Below are positions 34,438 through 43,546 of a DNA stretch of 64,000 nt, piece after piece. Below the pieces are notes generated by a model. That model saw only the letters and a program-made list of their open reading frames with translations. It had not been told where the DNA came from and ran no database searches. The stretch is from an uncultured Collinsella sp. GTDB taxonomy: Bacteria > Actinomycetota > Coriobacteriia > Coriobacteriales > Coriobacteriaceae. Location of the stretch: the NCBI GenBank assembly GCA_937896835.1, contig CALBOJ010000075.1, forward strand, positions 1 to 64,000, in the 5' to 3' direction. A program made the translations under genes and the position numbers. The number at the start of each line of letters is the position of its first letter. Within the stretch, counting starts at the first letter, position 1.

Positions 34438-36039
34438 CTATGACGCCAGGGTGGCGATGACGGCTTCATCGCCGGCGTATATGAGGGTGTTGCCGTCGGG
34501 GATGATCGTTTGGCCTTCGCGCTTGAGCATCACGACGATGAACGGGTGCTTGCCCTGCGGCACGTCGCGCAGGCGCTGACCGGCCAGGCGACCGTGGGGC
34601 GTCACGGTGACCTCGCGCAGCGTAACCTCGGCACGCTCTTCGAACGTTGGGGCTGCCATCACCAGAAGGTCGCCTTCCTCGATGACGGTATCGCCGTTGG
34701 GCAGTACCGGGTGCGCCCCGTCGCGCAGCACCAAGACCACGAGCATGTCCGTCGCGCTGCCAATATCGGCGAGCGAGCGCCCGGCAAACGGATGGCCCGC
34801 GCCTACCTTGAGCTTAACGAACGACATGCCGTCCTCGTCGCGGTAGTCGTTAAAGGTGCGGCGCACGTCGCCGGCCGCATCGATCATATCGAGTTTCTTC
34901 GCCACCGCCGGCAGTAGCGAACCCTGCACCACAATGCTCGATACGGCAATCACAAACACCAGGTCAAATAGGTCGTGTCCGCCGGGAACGCCGGCCACCA
35001 CAGCAAAGAGGCTAAAGACGACCGAAGCCGCGCCGCGCAAGCCCGCCCAGCTTACGAGCGCAACCTGGCGAGGGCTCGTCTTAAAGGGCGCCAGCAGCAG
35101 ACCGACGGCGATGGGGCGGCTCGCAAAGAGCATAAACGCCATGAGCGCCAGGCCGGGTAGCAGCATTTGCGGCAGGCGCGCGGGCGTGACGAGCAGGCCG
35201 AGCAAGAAGAAGATCGTCATCTCGGCCATCTCGGTAAGGGTGTCAAAGAAGTGCGCCATCTCGACCTTGCCGGTGATGTCGCTCGCGCCCAGCACAATGC
35301 CTGCCAGGTATACGGCCAAAAAGCCGTTGCCGCCCAGGTAGCTCGGCAGTGCGTAGGCGACGATCGCCACGGCGAACAAAAAGATAGTCTGCGCGCCCTC
35401 GGCCGTTGCGTGTGCGCGCTCAATCAGGCGGCTGGATATCCAGCCGATGGCAAGGCCCAGCCCCACGCCCAGGATGATCTGCTTGGCCAGCAGCACGGGA
35501 ATGTCGATGTTGCCACCCGCCGCGAGGGTGGCGAGTACCGCGGTGAGCATGTAGGCGACGGGGTCGTTGGGGCCCGATTCGACCTCGAGCAGCGAGTCGG
35601 TGCCGCCCTTTAGCGACAGGTTGTGCTCGCGCAGCACGCTAAAGACGCTCGCCGCGTCGGTCGACGCCACGACCGAGCCCAGCAGCAGGCCGCCGATCCA
35701 GTCGAAGCCCAGTACGAAGTGGGCGAACACGCCGGTGATGCCGGCAGTGATGACGACGCCGAGCGTGCTCAGCAGCACCGCCGGCGCAGCGACGGGCTTG
35801 GCGCGGTCGATATTGGTGTTAAAGCCGCCGTAGAACATGATGAACAGCAGCGCCGTGCTGCAGACGGTTTCGGTGAGCGCGTAGTCGCTAAAGTCGATGT
35901 GCGCCGGACCGTTGACGCCGAGCAGCATGCCGAGCGCAATAAAGATGAGCAGGGTGGGGAAGGGGAGTTTTTTGCCGACGGGTTTGATGGTCAGGCACAA
36001 AATGATGACGAGGCCGATAAAGAGAAGTATCTGGTTCAT
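34438..36039 (-). CDS. CPA1-type K+(Na+)/H+ antiporter with TrkA-C domain
   Basis: 533 residues. About twelve membrane segments in the first 390 residues, with the CPA core SVVASTDAASVFSVL and a VESGPNDPVAYML motif. RCK-C (TrkA-C) regulatory domains follow, ending in DGNTLIYAGDEAVIATL. The architecture is that of NhaP2/CvrA, which exchanges potassium or sodium for protons and responds to cytoplasmic ligands. Ion choice is inferred. ATG 36039 is well placed for the first membrane helix. Monocistronic, divergent from the phosphoesterase at 36293. Confidence 0.92.
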   Translation of the reverse strand: MNQILLFIGLVIILCLTIKPVGKKLPFPTLLIFIALGMLLGVNGPAHIDFSDYALTETVCSTALLFIMFYGGFNTNIDRAKPVAAPAVLLSTLGVVITAGITGVFAHFVLGFDWIGGLLLGSVVASTDAASVFSVLREHNLSLKGGTDSLLEVESGPNDPVAYMLTAVLATLAAGGNIDIPVLLAKQIILGVGLGLAIGWISSRLIERAHATAEGAQTIFLFAVAIVAYALPSYLGGNGFLAVYLAGIVLGASDITGKVEMAHFFDTLTEMAEMTIFFLLGLLVTPARLPQMLLPGLALMAFMLFASRPIAVGLLLAPFKTSPRQVALVSWAGLRGAASVVFSLFAVVAGVPGGHDLFDLVFVIAVSSIVVQGSLLPAVAKKLDMIDAAGDVRRTFNDYRDEDGMSFVKLKVGAGHPFAGRSLADIGSATDMLVVLVLRDGAHPVLPNGDTVIEEGDLLVMAAPTFEERAEVTLREVTVTPHGRLAGQRLRDVPQGKHPFIVVMLKREGQTIIPDGNTLIYAGDEAVIATLAS

Positions 36040-36165
36040 GGATAGTGTCCGCTCCTGGGTGGTTGGCGTGGCACGGTCAGTTGTCTGCGGTTATTTGTAC
36101 CCAAAGGTGGTGGGTTTATGGGGGCGGATTACGGGCGTGCGCGATATCGTCATAGACGGCTGCCG

Positions 36166-36230
36166 TCTTTGCCTCTGCTCGGAAACCCTTTCCAGCTTTA
36201 TTGCAACGGAGTACAATGGGTAACGTTTAA
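36166..36230 (+). promoter_or_regulatory. Probable promoter of the phosphoesterase gene
   Basis: TTTCCA and TACAAT are 17 bases apart around 36189-36217. The rest of the 250-base divergent region (36040-36292) holds a short hairpin AGACGG-CTG-CCGTCT and no gene. Confidence 0.45.
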
Positions 36231-36292
36231 GTTCAACTTGAAGTTTTAGTTGCGGCACCGGGCTTCGGCCGCAATGCAAGGAGAGGCGTACC

Positions 36293-37132
36293 ATGGCAAT
36301 CTATGTGACATCTGATGCTCACGGGCACGTGTGTGCGCTTGACGAGGCCCTGTCTAAGATCTCGCTGACGTCCGACGACACGCTGTACGTGCTGGGCGAC
36401 ATGATCGATCGCGGGCCCGATCCGGTCGGCGTTATTAAGCTCGTGCGCTCGCTGCCCAACGCCCACGTGTTCAAGGGCAATCACGAGCAGATCATGCTCG
36501 ATGCCATCATTGGCCAGGATCCGCTCGATGCCGAGACCTGGGATATCAACGGTGGCTGGACGACGCGCGAGCAGCTCAACGACATGGAATTTGAGGCATA
36601 CGAGGAGCTCGTGCGATGGATGGCCGCGCTTCCGCTCTACGCGGTGGCCGAGACCGAGGAGCGCCCGTACCTGCTGGTGCATGCCGGCATCCAGACCGAG
36701 GCGGCGCGCGCGTTTTTGCTTGAGCATGGTGTCGATTGCGGTGACGGCAGGGGAGCGGTCGATGCCGATAGCGAGCTGCTGCGGCAAATGCTCGCCGTGC
36801 AGTCGTCCGATGACCTGCTGTGGATTCGTCACGGCTATTGGGATGCGCCGACGGGACTGCTTTCTGCCGAGGGCGAGGGGCCGGTCGTGGTGAGCGGCCA
36901 CACGCCAACGGTGTCGCTCGGGCGTTATTGCGAGGTAGGTGGCCTTGCGGGACTCGATGAGGAGTCGGGCCGCGGGCAGATTGTGCGTCTGGGTGGCGAG
37001 GATACCGCCGGTGTGCCCGATCGCATCGACATCGACTGCGCTGCCGCCACCGGCTCCGAGTTCGGTCGCGTGGGCATCCTGCGTCTGGACGACGGGGCGG
37101 AGTTCTATGCGAACATCAACCCTGGAGAATAA
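36293..37132 (+). CDS. Calcineurin-like metallophosphoesterase (Ser/Thr phosphatase-like)
   Basis: 279 residues. The metal-binding blocks are in order: VTSDAHGH (residues 5-12), LGDMIDRGPDP, FKGNHEQIML, later LLVHAGIQ and VVVSGHTPT. This is the PPP-type set (GDxHG, GDxxDRG, GNHE), as in prokaryotic Ser/Thr phosphatases and ApaH-like enzymes. It could act on phosphoproteins or dinucleoside polyphosphates. AAGGAGAGG lies upstream of the ATG. Followed by a CCGCCGTTC/GAACGGCGG hairpin at about 37139. Confidence 0.88.
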   Translation: MAIYVTSDAHGHVCALDEALSKISLTSDDTLYVLGDMIDRGPDPVGVIKLVRSLPNAHVFKGNHEQIMLDAIIGQDPLDAETWDINGGWTTREQLNDMEFEAYEELVRWMAALPLYAVAETEERPYLLVHAGIQTEAARAFLLEHGVDCGDGRGAVDADSELLRQMLAVQSSDDLLWIRHGYWDAPTGLLSAEGEGPVVVSGHTPTVSLGRYCEVGGLAGLDEESGRGQIVRLGGEDTAGVPDRIDIDCAAATGSEFGRVGILRLDDGAEFYANINPGE

Positions 37133-37327
37133 CCTTGTTCCGCCGTTCTACCGAACGGCGGTCACGTTGACGCTGCGCAGCCCCGAAGCACCCCACCTTG
37201 TCGCTCAAACCGTCGCTCGCGTACCGAAGTACGCGTCGCTCCTCCTTCGCGCCAACCTGGGGCACTTCGAGACTGCTCGCTGTCGGTGCCAAAACATCGA
37301 CGTTTCTTTTCTTCAAATTGATTCGAA

Positions 37328-38902
37328 TTAGGCGCCGTAGGGGTTGCGGTCGCGCTCGATGCGCTGGCGGATGTGGGCGTACTCGATTATCAGCAGCACC
37401 AGGAGTAGGGCCATGATGGCTAGGTAGCTCACCACGGCGCCCATCAGACCCAGCAGCTTAATCAGGATCACCGGCAGCACTACGCTTACGGCGAAGCAGA
37501 TCAGGTAGATTTTGGTGACGTCGCCGGCATGGCGCAGCACCGTGATGATGGCGTAGATAAAGTCGATGGCCGCGGTGACGCCGCCGGCGACAACCATCAG
37601 CAGTGCCAGCGTACGGTAGCGTTCAAAGCTGAGGCCGTACATAAAGCTCATGAGGGGAATACCGGGACCTGCCATAAATGCGGCGCACACGCTGGTGATG
37701 ACCACGATCAGTGCCATAACGGCAACAATAATCAGGTCAAAGCGGCGACGCTTGCGCGGATTCGTCCAAATGCTCGACAGACGCAGAAGCTGCGGTTTAT
37801 AGACAAATCCGATGCTCAACAAAATGGCCTGCGCTGGAAAGAACAGGGCATTAAAGTACAGCTGATACTTGTAGGCCAGCGTGCCTTCCATCACGAACTT
37901 GGGCATGCTCTCGATTAGGTTGAACAGGAGCAGCGCGCCAAAAAGCGGGGCGCACTGGATAAACAGGTGACCGACCTCGCGCAGGCTCACGCGGCGCGAT
38001 TTTTCGGTTTCGAGCAGGGCGAGCGGCGCGGTGACCAGCACGAGCGAGGCGATCGCGGTAACACCCATGGCCATGGCGGCGATGGGCATGCTGCGCGTGA
38101 GGAACAGTGCCACGCTAAAGACCGCGATGACGCCGACGGATCGTAGCGTTTGGCTCATGCCGGCCAGGTAGAGTTTGTCGGCCTGCTGCAGGCGGCCCTC
38201 GTACACGTCGGCAATGCCGTCGATCACCTTATACAGGTAGACGCCCAGGCCGATTGTGGCCATCTGCGCATCGTAGCCGCGGGCGCTGCTGTATACCAGG
38301 CCGCATGCCAGCGCGAGCGCTCCGCAGATCCAGCGGTTGAGCTGGTAAGAGGCAAAGGACGTCTTTTCGTCGATGTCCGAGACCTGGAAATTGCGCACGC
38401 CGTAGTTGCACGCGATCATGATGAGCGTGCCGGTGACAAAGGCGATGGAGAATTTGCCAGCCTCCTCGGCGCCCACGAGCTGTGTGGACACGATGGTGAG
38501 CAACGGAAACGCCATGCCCCACACGGCGGTGCCCAGGGTATTCCAAAGGTAGTCGCGACGGGTGGCGTGATCTTCGTACTCGGCTTCTTGCGTGGAGAAG
38601 CCGCCGCCGTAGACGGCTCCGAGCAGGCGGTTCCACCAGGCATTGACCATGCGGTGGATGGGGCCGGGCTGGCGATCGCGCTCGCGGCGACGGCGTGTGA
38701 CCTGGCTGCTGTCGGGACCGCCGGCGTTACGCTGGCTTAGCTCTTGGATTCGTGCGAGCTCCTCGGCGGTGTGCGATGCGGGGAACAGGCCGTTCTCGAT
38801 GCGTCCGCCCTGCCCGTGCGCCCCGTCCGATACGGTGGGGTCGGCGACGCCATTGCGGCGGGCGATGGCGCGGCGAATGCTATCGATGGGCGTGATGCTC
38901 AA
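37328..38902 (-). CDS. Polysaccharide flippase-like (MOP/Wzx) membrane protein
   Basis: 524 residues from a TTG start at 38902, chosen because AAAGGA stands seven bases upstream. An ATG further upstream at 39193 would add 97 residues of low-complexity sequence that overlaps the pckA control region. The N-terminal 110 residues are soluble and Arg-rich (VTRRRRERDRQPG). Then twelve or so membrane helices follow, starting YLWNTLGTAVWGMAFPLLTI, as in MOP-superfamily flippases that move lipid-linked oligosaccharides. No glycosyltransferase cluster is nearby, so the cargo is unknown. Confidence 0.75.
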   Translation of the reverse strand: MSITPIDSIRRAIARRNGVADPTVSDGAHGQGGRIENGLFPASHTAEELARIQELSQRNAGGPDSSQVTRRRRERDRQPGPIHRMVNAWWNRLLGAVYGGGFSTQEAEYEDHATRRDYLWNTLGTAVWGMAFPLLTIVSTQLVGAEEAGKFSIAFVTGTLIMIACNYGVRNFQVSDIDEKTSFASYQLNRWICGALALACGLVYSSARGYDAQMATIGLGVYLYKVIDGIADVYEGRLQQADKLYLAGMSQTLRSVGVIAVFSVALFLTRSMPIAAMAMGVTAIASLVLVTAPLALLETEKSRRVSLREVGHLFIQCAPLFGALLLFNLIESMPKFVMEGTLAYKYQLYFNALFFPAQAILLSIGFVYKPQLLRLSSIWTNPRKRRRFDLIIVAVMALIVVITSVCAAFMAGPGIPLMSFMYGLSFERYRTLALLMVVAGGVTAAIDFIYAIITVLRHAGDVTKIYLICFAVSVVLPVILIKLLGLMGAVVSYLAIMALLLVLLIIEYAHIRQRIERDRNPYGA

Positions 38903-39010
38903 AGCGGAGTCCTTTCTATTGCTGCGCTCTAGTATAGACGCGACGGTGTTCGTTCGTGTTTTTGAACAGGTTGTTCGATAATTTCGGCGGCGCCATTCAG
39001 TAGACGGCAT

Positions 39011-39062
39011 TTGGGGACGTTCCTTATGTGCCGGCACTTTGGGAACGTCCCTAAGTGCCGGC
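39011..39062. repeat. Palindromic intergenic repeat, family B
   Basis: GGGGACGTTCC and GGAACGTCCC arms, with GTGCCGGCA occurring twice. A related copy, with TTGGGGACGTTCCTAT and TGCCGGCA, is at 51764-51798. A fragment with GTCCC/GTCCCC is near 58406-58445. Confidence 0.7.
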
Positions 39063-39164
39063 ATCCGGGGTCGCTCCTTGGTTGTTGCCTGTTCAAGAGT
39101 GTCCCTAACGACTAGGCCGCTTGCGTGCGATTTTTGACCGTTGGGCGGGCGCTTCGCCGTTGCC

Positions 39165-39180
39165 GCAAAAACGTTTTTGC
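39165..39180. promoter_or_regulatory. Perfect 16-bp palindrome before pckA
   Basis: GCAAAAACGTTTTTGC, exactly self-complementary, nine bases upstream of a TACAAC box (39189-39194). It covers the expected -35 region, so it is a likely operator controlling pckA. Confidence 0.6.
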
Positions 39181-39254
39181 ATATCGGGTACAACGGGCTT
39201 TACGTGAGTAAAGTGCGCGCCTCGTCCACGTGTCGCGCTTTTAAAGGAGGCCCC

Positions 39255-40925
39255 ATGCCAGGTATTACCCCTGCAGAAGTTCTGTCCAACTTTGGCATTA
39301 CGCTGGTCGAAGATCCTGCCGAGAACCAGCCCCGCCTGCTGGTCGACCTGCCGGCAGCCGAGCTCGTCGAGCACGCCATCCGTCGCAACGAAGGTCGTAT
39401 GGCCTCCAACGGCGCGCTGGTGATCGAGACGGGGGAGCGCACTGGCCGCTCGCCTAATGACCGCTTTATCGTTGACACCCCCGATGTTCACGACAAGATT
39501 GCCTGGGGTGCCGTCAACCGCCCGCTGTCTGTCGAGAGCTACGAGGCCATCAAGGCCGGCATCGTCGACTATCTCAACGAGCGCGACGTGTTCGTCACTC
39601 GCGGTATGGCCGGTGCCGACCGCAACCATACGCGTCGTCTGCTTGTCGCCTGCGAGCGTGCCAGCCAGGCGCTCTTTATTAAGCAGATGCTCGCCCGCCC
39701 GCTTGCCCGTGAAATCGCACGCACCGGCGAGCCGGACTTCTGTGTGCTCGCCGCGCCGGGCTACCAGTGCGATCCCGCCATCAAGGGCCTCAACTCCAGC
39801 GCCGCCGTGGTCATTAACTTCCAGGAGCGCGTGATTCTGGTCGCCGGCACCGGCTACTCCGGCGAGATCAAAAAGTCCATTTTCAGCGTCATGAATTACC
39901 TGCTGCCCGTCGAGGACGACGTGCTGCCCATGCACTGCTCGGCCAGTATGGATCCCGTCACGCACGAGACCGCCGTGTTCTTTGGCCTGTCCGGCACCGG
40001 CAAGACCACGCTTTCGGCCAATCCCACGCGCCTGCTGATCGGCGACGACGAGCACGGCTGGTCTGACATGGGCATCTTTAACATCGAGGGTGGCTGCTAC
40101 GCCAAATGCGAGGGCCTGGACGCCTTCCACGAGCCCGAGATCTTCAACGCTGTCCGCTTTGGCGCGATCTGCGAAAACGTGGTGCTCGACGAGAACCGCA
40201 AGCCCAACTACGACGACATCTCGATCACGCACAACACGCGCGTGGCATACCCTGTGGAGCACATTCCCAACGCGTGGACCAAGGGCATGGGCACCACTCC
40301 AAGCGTCGTGCTGTTCCTGACCTGCGATGCCTTTGGCGTGCTGCCGCCCATCTCACGCCTGACGGCCGATGCCGCCATGTACCACTTCGTGACGGGCTTT
40401 ACGGCCAAGATCCCCGGCACCGAGGTCGGCGTCACCGAGCCCACGCCCACGTTCTCTTCGCTGTTTGGCGAGCCGTTTATGCCGCTCGACCCCATGGTCT
40501 ATGCCAAGATGCTCGGTGAGCGCATCGCCGACGGCCGCACGCGTGTGTACCTGGTCAACACCGGCTGGATCGGCGGCGGCTACGGCGTGGGCCATCGCAT
40601 CGAGCTTGCCTACACGCGCGCCCTGGTGGCCCGCGCCCTCGACGGTACCATCGAGGACAGCGAATTCGTGCATGACGATATCTTTAACGTCGACATTCCC
40701 ACCACGTGCCACGGCGTGCCCGACGGCATCCTGGTGCCGCGCCAGTACTGGCAGAGCACCGCGCGCTACGACGAGGCGGCGCACAACTTGGCCGTGATGT
40801 TCGAGGAGAACTTCGAGAAGAAGTACTCGCACCTGCCCGAGTCCGTAAAGGCCGCCGGTCCGCACGCTCAGGTGCACGCCGACGCCCGTCATCGCGGCCG
40901 CGGCCTGCTGGGACTCCGACACTAG
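39255..40925 (+). CDS. pckA: Phosphoenolpyruvate carboxykinase (ATP)
   Basis: 556 residues. It interconverts oxaloacetate and PEP with ATP/ADP. Signature elements: ALVIETGERTGRSPNDRFIV near the N-terminus, the kinase-1a P-loop GLSGTGKTTLS, the metal-binding LIGDDEHGWSDMGIF with FNIEGGCYAK, and TRVAYPVEHI. ATG 39255 follows AAAGGAGG; an earlier in-frame start would lack a ribosome site. In fermentative gut actinobacteria this enzyme often runs toward oxaloacetate. A palindrome sits in its promoter. Confidence 0.96.
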   Translation: MPGITPAEVLSNFGITLVEDPAENQPRLLVDLPAAELVEHAIRRNEGRMASNGALVIETGERTGRSPNDRFIVDTPDVHDKIAWGAVNRPLSVESYEAIKAGIVDYLNERDVFVTRGMAGADRNHTRRLLVACERASQALFIKQMLARPLAREIARTGEPDFCVLAAPGYQCDPAIKGLNSSAAVVINFQERVILVAGTGYSGEIKKSIFSVMNYLLPVEDDVLPMHCSASMDPVTHETAVFFGLSGTGKTTLSANPTRLLIGDDEHGWSDMGIFNIEGGCYAKCEGLDAFHEPEIFNAVRFGAICENVVLDENRKPNYDDISITHNTRVAYPVEHIPNAWTKGMGTTPSVVLFLTCDAFGVLPPISRLTADAAMYHFVTGFTAKIPGTEVGVTEPTPTFSSLFGEPFMPLDPMVYAKMLGERIADGRTRVYLVNTGWIGGGYGVGHRIELAYTRALVARALDGTIEDSEFVHDDIFNVDIPTTCHGVPDGILVPRQYWQSTARYDEAAHNLAVMFEENFEKKYSHLPESVKAAGPHAQVHADARHRGRGLLGLRH

Positions 40926-40940
40926 CGTTGCTTCAGACCC

Positions 40941-40982
40941 AAAACCACCATAAAGGGGACAGGCACCTTTGTGGTGGTTTTA
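40941..40982. repeat. Palindromic intergenic repeat, family A
   Basis: AAAACCACCATAAAGGGG...CCTTTGTGGTGGTTTT, in the inverted orientation of the core (GGGACAGGCACC). Follows the pckA stop and can act as its terminator. Confidence 0.8.
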
Positions 40983-41002
40983 CTCGCGCGGATGACTCGG
41001 GT

Positions 41003-41114
41003 TACAATACGCCTGACATATTGCCCCCTTCTCCGGATGGGGGCAGCGTAAGCGCTCTTGTGGCGGCACCGTAGGACTTTGAAGGTGGCCGTCGTAAGGG
41101 CGCTTTTTGTTTAG
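41003..41114 (+). promoter_or_regulatory. Promoter and structured leader of the B3/B4 gene
   Basis: TACAAT at 41003-41008 is a good -10 box. The following leader of about 140 bases folds strongly: TGCCCCC with GGGGGCA (41031-41047), then AAGCGCTCTT pairing with AAGGGCGCTT through one G-U pair, with the latter followed by TTTTGTTT (about 41095-41111). The second stem is a terminator placed before the start codon, so this looks like an attenuator or an unrecognised riboswitch. Confidence 0.5.
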
Positions 41115-41152
41115 GCGCCCTCGCTCGGGCGCGCACGATGAAGGGAGAGCGC

Positions 41153-41872
41153 ATGAAGAGCTTTATTGCCGAGGATTCGTTTTGGGAGCTATTTCCGCAG
41201 GCGGCTGTCGGTGTTGTGGTCGTAAAGGGCATGAAGCCCGCGGCTCAGATTCCTCAAGAGGACGTGGATGCGATTGCGGCGTTGCTCGACCGCGCCAATA
41301 TCGACGCGGAGCGTCATCTGACCAGCGATACTATCAGCGAGAACGCACCGGTCAAGGCATGGCGCGAGGCTTATCGGCTGTTCAAGACCAAAAAGGGCGC
41401 GCGTTGCTCAATTGAGAACCTGCTCAAGCGCGTGCTCAAGGGCAAACCGGTGGGCCACATTACGCCCGCGGTGGACATCTACAACACGGTGTCGCTGACC
41501 TACGCGCTGCCCGTTGGCGGCGAGGACCTGCATACGATTGAGGGGGATCTTCGCTTGAAGGTGACTGACGGCGGCGATGCGTTCCTGCCACTTGGCGAGG
41601 AAACGGATGACCCGACGCTGCCCGGCGAGCTCGCCTACATCGATGATGCGGGCGCCGTATGCCGCTGCTGGAACTGGCGCGATGGCGTTCGCACGGCGCT
41701 GTCCGACGATTCGGCCGATGCATTCCTGGCGATTGAGTGCGTGGAGCCCGAGCGGATGGGGGATTGCCAGGCTGCCGTTGATCGTCTCGCCGAGTTGCTC
41801 GAGCGCTATCTGGGAGCGACGGTTGTCGTTAAGACGCTTGTGACCCGCGACAATCCCTGCGTGGAACTGTAA
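41153..41872 (+). CDS. B3/B4 tRNA-binding domain protein
   Basis: 239 residues. The B3/B4 domain is otherwise found in the beta subunit of phenylalanyl-tRNA synthetase, where it edits mischarged tRNA. Here it stands alone. Recognisable blocks are VKAWREAYRLFKTKKGARCSIE and the central AVDIYNTVSLTYALPVGGED, followed by RLKVTDGGDAFLPLG. Free-standing forms are thought to act in tRNA or amino acid quality control, but evidence is sparse. ATG 41153 follows AAGGGAGA. Preceded by a structured leader, so expression may respond to a metabolite or to tRNA charging. Confidence 0.85.
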   Translation: MKSFIAEDSFWELFPQAAVGVVVVKGMKPAAQIPQEDVDAIAALLDRANIDAERHLTSDTISENAPVKAWREAYRLFKTKKGARCSIENLLKRVLKGKPVGHITPAVDIYNTVSLTYALPVGGEDLHTIEGDLRLKVTDGGDAFLPLGEETDDPTLPGELAYIDDAGAVCRCWNWRDGVRTALSDDSADAFLAIECVEPERMGDCQAAVDRLAELLERYLGATVVVKTLVTRDNPCVEL

Positions 41873-41900
41873 CGACGCCTGCGGATCATGTTCGCCGGTC

Positions 41901-41943
41901 AAAACCACCACAAAGGTGCCTGTCCCCTTTGTGGTGGTTTTTA
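41901..41943. repeat. Palindromic intergenic repeat, family A
   Basis: AAAACCACCACAAAGG...CCTTTGTGGTGGTTTTT after the B3/B4 gene, followed by a T run, so it probably also terminates transcription. Confidence 0.8.
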
Positions 41944-42045
41944 TGTTGATGGGTTAACAAATGGGATATTTGGGTATGGGTGTTGCCTCGTGCGGCTAAG
42001 ATGTTTACCCGTTAGCATCATGTAAGCGAAAGGCGGTCGTCTCCC

Positions 42046-42495
42046 ATGCAGCAGAACGACGAGACACGTTTCGAGGACTTTGTCGGACTGATCAGCGGGC
42101 TCTACAAGGAGATCCAGCGCATTAAGACATCCGAGGGCGCAAGGCTGGGCCTCAAGGGCTCCGACGTTATGTGCCTGTACTATCTTGAGCGCAGCAAGGA
42201 CGGCCTGACTGGCGCTGACCTGGCTCGCATGGCAGGCGTGACCCGTGCCGCCGTCTCGCGCACGCTCGCGCATCTGGAGGAGGGCGGCTACGTCGAGGTC
42301 GATGATTCGGGCGACGCCGCCGTTAAGTATCGTGCTCCGGTGCGCCTGACCGCTCTGGGCGGCGAGAGCATGAGCGAGGCGGACCGCATCATTCGCGAGG
42401 TGCTCGACACCACCGGTAAGGCTATGGGTGTGGAGCAGCGCGAGCAGATGTATGCGTCGCTGCGTACGATTCTCAACACCCTGCGTGAGATCTAA
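42046..42495 (+). CDS. MarR-family regulator
   Basis: 149 residues with the MarR winged helix: LGLKGSDVMCLYYLERSKDGLTGADLARMAGVTRAAVSRTLAHLEEGGYVEV, with the wing following. MarR proteins are dimers that usually release DNA on binding phenolic or similar ligands. The neighbouring DegV gene, 119 bases downstream, may be a target. A dyad CAAAT-5-ATTTG at 41958-41972 upstream may be its own operator. The ribosome site is GAAAGG. Confidence 0.88.
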   Translation: MQQNDETRFEDFVGLISGLYKEIQRIKTSEGARLGLKGSDVMCLYYLERSKDGLTGADLARMAGVTRAAVSRTLAHLEEGGYVEVDDSGDAAVKYRAPVRLTALGGESMSEADRIIREVLDTTGKAMGVEQREQMYASLRTILNTLREI

Positions 42496-42614
42496 GGCCG
42501 CCAAGGCATTTGCTTCCCATTAAAAACTGCATAGTCCCGTTTGAGCGCGTATGCCGTGCCGGGGCATTGCTGTCAAAATTCCCCGCGCGGGACCTGCGCA
42601 AGAAAGGATTCGTT

Positions 42615-43469
42615 ATGTCCGTCCGCATTATTACCGATTCCGCAAGCGATATGTCGCCGGCGGAGCACCCCGCTCTGCGCGTTCTGCCGCTGTCCGTCAC
42701 CTTTGGCACCGATGTGTATATGGATGGCGTCGACATCGATCACCAGCGCTTTTACGAGATGCTTGTGGAGCGCGATGAGCTGCCCAAGACCGGCCAGGTC
42801 AACCCGTACGCGTTTTCGCAGGCGATTGCCGAGGCGCGTGAGGCCGGCGATGAGGCTGTGATTATTACCGTGGGCGCTAAGCTTTCGGGCACCAATCAGA
42901 GTGCCCGCACCGCACTTGCCGAGGCGCCGGGCGGCGACATGTTCGTCGTGGACAGCAATAACGTGACCTTGGGCGAGCGCGTGCTGGTCGAGTATGCGCT
43001 GCGCCTGGTGGACGAGGGCCAGGGCGCGGCTCAGGTTGCGGCGGCTGTCGAGGCCGTGCGCGACCGCGTGGTCGTCATCGGCCTGCTCGAGACGTTGGAG
43101 TACCTGGTGCGCGGCGGTCGCCTGTCTGCTGCGGCCGGTGCCGTGGGTACGCTGCTCAACGTAAAGCCCGTGGTGGCTGCCGAGGACGGTCTGATCGTGC
43201 AGCTGGGCAAGGCGCGCGGTTCCAAGAACGGCCGTAACCTGCTCAACCAGAAGGTCGAAAAGGCGGGCGGCATCGACTTTTCCATGCCGCTGGCGCTCGG
43301 CTATACGGGCCTTTCGGATGCGGTGCTCAAGAAGTATATCGAGGACAGCGCGGCACTGTGGGCTGGCCACACCGAGGGCGAACTGCCCGTTCACACCATC
43401 GGCGCCACCATCGGCACCCATGTAGGCCCCGGCGCCGTAGCCGTAGCCTTCTTCCAGCCCGTTAACTAG
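42615..43469 (+). CDS. DegV-family fatty-acid-binding protein
   Basis: 284 residues. VRIITDSASDMSP at the N-terminus, VDIDHQRFYEML, KTGQVNPYAF and KLSGTNQSARTA are classic DegV blocks. Family knowledge: DegV-type (FakB) proteins bind a fatty acid and present it to the kinase FakA for phosphorylation. No FakA-like gene is in view. ATG 42615 follows AAAGGA. Confidence 0.92.
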   Translation: MSVRIITDSASDMSPAEHPALRVLPLSVTFGTDVYMDGVDIDHQRFYEMLVERDELPKTGQVNPYAFSQAIAEAREAGDEAVIITVGAKLSGTNQSARTALAEAPGGDMFVVDSNNVTLGERVLVEYALRLVDEGQGAAQVAAAVEAVRDRVVVIGLLETLEYLVRGGRLSAAAGAVGTLLNVKPVVAAEDGLIVQLGKARGSKNGRNLLNQKVEKAGGIDFSMPLALGYTGLSDAVLKKYIEDSAALWAGHTEGELPVHTIGATIGTHVGPGAVAVAFFQPVN

Positions 43470-43479
43470 CCCACCTGCC

Positions 43480-43518
43480 AAAACCACCACAAAGGGCGGG
43501 CACCTTTGTGGTGGTTTA
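43480..43518. repeat. Palindromic intergenic repeat, family A
   Basis: AAAACCACCACAAAGG...CACCTTTGTGGTGGTTTA, shorter centre (GCGGGCA) than the other copies. It follows the DegV gene stop. Confidence 0.8.
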
Positions 43519-43546
43519 TGCTATTCCGGGTGGAAGGGAGCGAGCA

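Larger units (their letters stand above)
38903..39254. other. Divergent region with repeat and palindrome
   Basis: About 350 bases between the flippase start and pckA. It holds the family B repeat at 39011-39062, a palindrome at 39165-39180, and no gene that I would support. Confidence 0.6.

Noticed and set aside
37136..37327. A possible small gene after the phosphoesterase
   Set aside because: The frame there is short and runs through a hairpin (CCGCCGTTC/GAACGGCGG); no start signal.
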